Source: Kibdelosporangium banguiense
GTDB taxonomy: Bacteria > Actinomycetota > Actinomycetes > Mycobacteriales > Pseudonocardiaceae
Length of the DNA: 64,000 nucleotides
Direction: 5' to 3'
Assembly: GCF_017876405.1 (NCBI RefSeq)
Contig: NZ_JAGINW010000001.1
Location: forward strand, 2,555,203 to 2,619,202
Part shown: piece by piece, positions 60,268-64,000 of the stretch
Numbering within the stretch: the stretch's first letter is position 1
How the letters are laid out: the number at the start of each line of letters is the position of its first letter
Notes under the pieces: model-generated
Databases searched by the model: none
What the model was told of the DNA's origin: nothing
The model's input: the letters and a program-made list of their open reading frames with translations, nothing else
Program-made: the position numbers and the translations under genes

Positions 60268-60830
60268 CCTTCGTCGCGCTCACGCTCGGCGGCCAGCAGC
60301 TCGTCCACCGAGGCCTTGCCTTCCCGGTAGCGCTTGGCGATCTCGGCGTTGAGCAGGTCCATCACCACCTGGACCTGACGGCGCCGCTGGGAGACCGAAG
60401 CCTCCTCCTTGGCGTACGTCTGCAGCGCGAGCTCGAGTCGTTCGTCGGGCAGGGCCGCGACGTCGGACAGGTCCGCATCGGAGACAAGGGCCTCGACGTG
60501 CCTGCGGTGAGCTTCGGCACGTGACGGCTCAAGGGTCTGGTAGCGCCCCATGCCCATCGCCGGCCCGACCGCGTTGTCGGCCAGGATCGTCGCCAATTGC
60601 TCGACGACGGACGCCGATCCGCCTTCGGTCCTGCGCTTCTGCTCGGCCCGCACGATGTCGATCCGGCCGTGCAGCAGCCTGCGCAGATAGGAGAGATCCG
60701 TCTCCTCCTGCGCGGCATCGTCCCGCCTCGCCCGGACCTCGGCCAGGCCGAGACGGTCGAGGCCTTCGATGTAGTCCGGGTCGAGCACACGGTCGATACG
60801 TCGGCGCCCACCAGGTCGGACTTCGATCAC
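60264..60830 (-). CDS. rsiG: RsiG-like c-di-GMP-responsive anti-sigma factor
   Basis: A 188-aa all-helical protein like RsiG, which in Streptomyces binds the sporulation sigma factor WhiG when armed with c-di-GMP. RsiG carries E(X)3S(X)2R(X)3Q(X)3D in both arms of its coiled coil. The second arm matches exactly here: E143, S147, R150, Q154, D158. The first arm matches at E43, S47, R50 and D58 but has His54 where Gln is expected. GTG 60830 is the start because GGAGG lies 8 bp before it; TTG 60848 is longer. It follows the BKACE gene by 24 bp in the same direction. The link to WhiG is inference from homologues. Confidence 0.82.
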   Translation of the reverse strand: MIEVRPGGRRRIDRVLDPDYIEGLDRLGLAEVRARRDDAAQEETDLSYLRRLLHGRIDIVRAEQKRRTEGGSASVVEQLATILADNAVGPAMGMGRYQTLEPSRAEAHRRHVEALVSDADLSDVAALPDERLELALQTYAKEEASVSQRRRQVQVVMDLLNAEIAKRYREGKASVDELLAAERERDEG

Positions 60831-60854
60831 GGGATCATCCTCCGGCAACCACGC

Positions 60855-61712
60855 CTAGACCGCCACATCGGCCAGCCCCTTTTCACCCTTGACCCCCAGT
60901 AGTTCACGGACATGAACGGACGCCAACGGCGGCCGCTGTGCGATCCGCGCCAAACCCGCGGCCCGCGCCACCAACTGTGCGTTGTCCTTGACCCGCTCGC
61001 CCCGCGCGTAGGTGATGGTGTCCTCCATCCCCACCCGCAGGTGCCCACCGGCCGACAACGACGCGAGCATCACCGGAAGGGTGCTCCGGCCGATACCCGT
61101 TGCCGAGAAGGTCGCACCTTCGGGAATCAGACGCAACGCGGCCACCAACGTCTCAGTGTCCCCCGGCATGCCCCCGGGGACGCCCATCACCAGGTCTACA
61201 TGGACGTGCCCGCCCGCGGGCAGGCCGTGCTTGTCCAGCAGCCGCTGCAGCGAGGACAGCTGGCCGAGGTCGAAGATCTCGTACTCCGGCACGATGCCGC
61301 GCTCGATCATGCCTTTGTGCAGCTCGACAACGAATTCCCAGCGATTGAGGAAGACGTCTTCGCCGAAGTTGACCGTGCCCATCGTGCAGGAGGCCGAGTC
61401 GGGCATGGCATCGAGCACACGCAGCCGGTCGGACTCCGGATCGGTGACGGCGCCGCCCGTGGACAGCTGCACGATCAGGTTCGTCTGCTCGCGCAGGGCT
61501 CCCACGGTGTCCTTGAGGCGACCGAGGTCGAGCGTTGGCTTGGCGTCGTCGTCCCGGATGTGCACGTGGATCATGGCCGCGCCCACGCGCTCACAGTCCT
61601 GGGCCGTGCGGACAAGTTCGTCGAGGGTCACCGGCAGGTTCGGCACATCGCTCTTGGCGTGCTCGGCCCCGGTCGGCGCCACTGTGATGATCGTGCCTGT
61701 CGACTGGGACAT
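60855..61712 (-). CDS. 3-keto-5-aminohexanoate cleavage family (BKACE) enzyme
   Basis: A 285-aa TIM-barrel enzyme of the DUF849/BKACE family, which condenses beta-keto acids with acetyl-CoA and splits them. Metal-binding motifs are visible: the MIHVHIRDDD region (His-x-His) and the conserved Glu in HLRVGMEDTI, with HVHVDLVMGVPGG in the core. The substrate depends on side-chain-binding residues I cannot judge. ATG 61712 lies close to a TATCAC-like -10, so a leaderless transcript is possible. It forms an operon with the RsiG-like gene. Confidence 0.85.
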   Translation of the reverse strand: MSQSTGTIITVAPTGAEHAKSDVPNLPVTLDELVRTAQDCERVGAAMIHVHIRDDDAKPTLDLGRLKDTVGALREQTNLIVQLSTGGAVTDPESDRLRVLDAMPDSASCTMGTVNFGEDVFLNRWEFVVELHKGMIERGIVPEYEIFDLGQLSSLQRLLDKHGLPAGGHVHVDLVMGVPGGMPGDTETLVAALRLIPEGATFSATGIGRSTLPVMLASLSAGGHLRVGMEDTITYARGERVKDNAQLVARAAGLARIAQRPPLASVHVRELLGVKGEKGLADVAV

Positions 61713-62024
61713 GGCGTGATAGTGACACAGCGCCGGGCCGTGTGTCGTCGGGGATGGGCCCGAGACCGGTAGGCAGAACCCGATTGTTGCAATCGTTCGC
61801 TGTTTACCGACCGACATGGTTGCTGGTCGAAATACACGCTGCTGCGGCTGCGAAAAAAATGCCAGACGAACGGCGGGGCCCATTGGGGCGATCGCCCTAC
61901 CGAAGAGCTGAGCCGTTCGGCCGATCCGTGTTCACATCAGCGAATAGTTTGGTCATTCGCGCTGGTCAGACGCTCATAGTTCCCGCTCACAGCATGTTTC
62001 TCCCGGCTAGAAAGCAGGACCTTC
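61713..62024. other. Intergenic region between BKACE and subtilase genes
   Basis: This 312-bp divergent region must hold promoters for both directions. It includes the dyad CGATTGTTGCAATCG (61781-61795), a candidate operator, and an A-run (AAAAAAA near 61852). I see no gene and no confident -35/-10 pair. The dyad's 6-bp arms and 3-bp spacer are regular, but chance cannot be excluded. Confidence 0.5.
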
Positions 62025-64000
62025 ATGGGCGTAGGAAATCCCCGCCGCGCGGCAGTAGCCGCAACGCTCGGTGCGGCGTTATTGGCCGCCGCGCTGACCG
62101 TGCCCACGGCGAACGCCGCACCGGCGGGCCCGCCGATCCGGCTCATCACCGGCGACTTCTACCCGGTGGCGGGCCATTCGGGCCCCGCCGCGCCCGGTTT
62201 GGACGCCAAATCCGTCGGTGACGCCGATTCGACGAGCTACCTCGTCCAGTTCAGCGGGCCGATCCGGACCGAGTGGGTTGAATCACTTCGCGGCGCAGGC
62301 GCCCAGATAGTGGAATATCTGCCGGATTTCGCGTTCAAAGTCCGGATGAGCCCGGCGCAGGCCCGGCGCGCGGAGAAGCTGGCGAGCGTCCGGTGGGTCG
62401 GCCGGTTCCAGCCGGCCTGGAAGGTCGACAACGCCGCCAAGCGGAAGATCGACAGCGGCCGGGCGGGTGTCTACAAGGTCCGGGCCACTGCGCCGAACAC
62501 CGTCGACCAGGCGCGCAAGCTGACCGAGCAGACCGGCGCCGTGGTGACCAAGTCGGCCGACAGCACGTTGCTTGTCGCCGCCGAACCAAGCCAGGCCACC
62601 AAGATCGCCGGACTGGACGAGGTCGCGTGGGTCGAGGAGTTCAAGATCCCGGTCAAGCACAACGAGACCGCGGCCGGCGTGATCATGGGCGGCAACGCGG
62701 CGAGTTCCCGCGGATATGACGGTTCCACCCAGACGGTCGCAGTGGCCGACACGGGCCTCGGCGGCGGTACGAAGACAACCGCGCACGCCGACGTCCCGCA
62801 GGACCGCATCACCGCGATCCGCGACTGGGCGACGACAAGCGCGGCGGGCTGCTACACGGCCAAGCCCAACGGCGCTGCAGACGTCGACAGCGGCCACGGC
62901 ACGCACACCGCGGTCTCCGTCGTCGGTGGCGGCGACGCGAACGGCATCGGCAAAGCCGCCGCATACAAGGCGAAGCTCGTCTTCCAGGCGGTCGAGGACT
63001 ACGTCGACATGACGGGCTCCTGCGCGGCCCAGTACGCCGACGGCTACTACCTGCTCGGCCTGCCGGAGGACCTGACCACGCTGTTCCAGCAGGCGTACAA
63101 CGACGGCGCCCGGATCCACTCCAACTCCTGGGGTTCCTCGGAAGCCGGTGTGTACACCGAGAACGCCCGGCAGGCGGACGCGTTCAGCAACTCCCACAAG
63201 GACATGCTGATCACGTTCTCGGCCGGCAACGAGGGCGTCGACGCCAACGCCGACGGCGTGATCGACAACGACTCGATGGGGTCGCCCGCGACCGGCAAGA
63301 ACGTGCTGTCAGTGGGTGCTTCGGAGAACAAGAAGCCGACCTGGGCCTGCGACAGCTCCTTGACATACATCGCCACGGCCAAGGAGACCGCGACCGTCGG
63401 CGGCAAGTCCTGCAAGGAACTCGGTGGCACGCAGCCGTTGCCGAAGTGGGGCGACTGGTGGCCGTCGGACTACCCGGCCGAGCCGCTGAAGTCCGACTCG
63501 CAGGCCGGCAACGACCAGCAGATGGCCGCGTTCTCCAGCCGTGGCCCGACCGACGACGGCCGGATCAAGCCGGACGTGGTGGCGCCGGGCAGCTGGATCG
63601 TGTCCGGCTACTCGGACATGTACCAGCAGCAGTACGACTCCGCGCCGAACCCGCAGAACGGTGCGTACCAGCACGACGGCTACGGCTACCCGGTCAACTC
63701 GAAGTACAAGTACTTCTCGGGCACCTCGATGTCCAACCCGCTCGCCGCGGGCGGTGCGGCCGTGATCCGCGACTTCTACAAGAAGAAGTACACCGTGGAA
63801 GCTTCTTCCGCGCTGGTCAAGGCGACCATGGTGAACAGCGCGGACGACCTGCTCGACGAGAACAACGACGGCGTCGACGACAACGACTTCCCGATCCCGA
63901 ACAACCACGAGGGCTGGGGCCGGGTCAACCTGGACCGCGCCACCGACGCGGCCGCGAAATACGTTGAGGGCGCTGGACTTTCCACCAACGGCGTGACCGA
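62025..64000 (+). CDS. Secreted S8 subtilisin-like serine protease (3' end beyond window)
   Basis: At least 658 codons; the reading frame is open to the right edge. It starts with a signal peptide (AAVAATLGAALLAAALTVPT, then ANAA), an inhibitor_I9-like propeptide (YLVQFSGPIRTEWVESL, FAFKVRMSPAQA) and a subtilase domain. The catalytic triad is Asp242 (VAVADTGLGGG), His291 (SGHGTHTAVS) and Ser568 (FSGTSMSNPLAAGG). The long gap between His and Ser, over 270 residues, exceeds that of minimal subtilisins and indicates an insertion. The ATG at 62025 has a weak purine-rich region (AAGCAGGACC). Substrate unknown; likely an extracellular nutrient or maturation protease. Confidence 0.93.
   Translation, partial: MGVGNPRRAAVAATLGAALLAAALTVPTANAAPAGPPIRLITGDFYPVAGHSGPAAPGLDAKSVGDADSTSYLVQFSGPIRTEWVESLRGAGAQIVEYLPDFAFKVRMSPAQARRAEKLASVRWVGRFQPAWKVDNAAKRKIDSGRAGVYKVRATAPNTVDQARKLTEQTGAVVTKSADSTLLVAAEPSQATKIAGLDEVAWVEEFKIPVKHNETAAGVIMGGNAASSRGYDGSTQTVAVADTGLGGGTKTTAHADVPQDRITAIRDWATTSAAGCYTAKPNGAADVDSGHGTHTAVSVVGGGDANGIGKAAAYKAKLVFQAVEDYVDMTGSCAAQYADGYYLLGLPEDLTTLFQQAYNDGARIHSNSWGSSEAGVYTENARQADAFSNSHKDMLITFSAGNEGVDANADGVIDNDSMGSPATGKNVLSVGASENKKPTWACDSSLTYIATAKETATVGGKSCKELGGTQPLPKWGDWWPSDYPAEPLKSDSQAGNDQQMAAFSSRGPTDDGRIKPDVVAPGSWIVSGYSDMYQQQYDSAPNPQNGAYQHDGYGYPVNSKYKYFSGTSMSNPLAAGGAAVIRDFYKKKYTVEASSALVKATMVNSADDLLDENNDGVDDNDFPIPNNHEGWGRVNLDRATDAAAKYVEGAGLSTNGVT

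Noticed and set aside
1..64000. tRNA genes, rRNA genes, CRISPR arrays, prophage or conjugative genes
   Set aside because: I looked for cloverleaf-like T-loops (GGTTCGAATCC type), regularly spaced repeats, integrases and Tra/phage structural proteins and found none I could support.

Overview
The window is high-GC DNA from an actinobacterium, most likely a member of the Pseudonocardiales (Amycolatopsis, Lentzea, Kibdelosporangium and Saccharothrix are relatives I would compare first). The evidence is strong third-position GC bias, many GTG and TTG starts, genes that begin with no leader, pairs of XRE/DUF5753 and DUF397 genes, an EspG/PPE-type secretion module, and an RsiG-type anti-sigma factor. 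The genus is inferred. I found no rRNA, tRNA, CRISPR array, transposase or prophage.

0-9.3 kb: the start of a secreted protein resembling M14 carboxypeptidases, a two-gene ABC exporter, an S-adenosylmethionine hydrolase, a heterodimeric ABC exporter whose two ATPase halves are degenerate in complementary places, purC, a DUF2334 protein, and an ArsR-type regulator with a metallo-hydrolase. 9.4-15.2 kb: an MFS transporter, an aldehyde dehydrogenase, and a lactococcin 972-type bacteriocin operon (prepeptide, large membrane protein, ATPase) with a perfect hairpin between peptide and transporter genes. 15.4-18.6 kb: purS-purQ-purL. 18.7-28.2 kb: redox enzymes (SDR, GMC, aldo/keto reductase with a divergent LysR), a pentapeptide-repeat membrane protein, a GH25 lysozyme and a PAS-GGDEF-EAL c-di-GMP enzyme. 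28.4-31.3 kb: a type VII secretion cargo module (WXG100-like, PPE-like, EspG) without secretion machinery. 31.4-34.5 kb: purF, purM and an ArfB-like ribosome rescue factor. Purine synthesis genes are therefore spread over 28 kb with accessory genes between them.

34.5-42 kb: a PLP-dependent ammonia-lyase divergent from a GntR regulator, with a 26-bp perfect palindrome between them, then a CitAB-type two-component system divergent from tctCBA. 42-49.7 kb: an ECF sigma factor operon with a membrane protein and a secreted peptidase-like hydrolase, a virginiamycin B lyase homologue, an XRE/DUF397 module, and TetR and LacI regulators. 49.8-57.5 kb: a myo-inositol utilisation operon (dehydrogenase, IolE-like isomerase/dehydratase, ABC importer, iolC, iolD) behind twin LacI operators, with a structured leader in front of the permease gene. 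After it lies a 180-bp interrupted palindrome carrying three DnaA-box-like sequences exactly 17 bp apart. 57.8-64 kb: MarR with an FMN reductase, DUF3073, a conserved hypothetical, an RsiG homologue with two recognisable c-di-GMP-binding motifs downstream of a beta-keto acid cleavage enzyme, and a truncated (window edge) secreted subtilase.

Two themes connect distant genes. The c-di-GMP enzyme at 25.5 kb and the RsiG-like effector at 60.3 kb suggest c-di-GMP control of development. Several catabolic operons (iol, tct, the ammonia-lyase) each sit beside their own regulator with visible operators.
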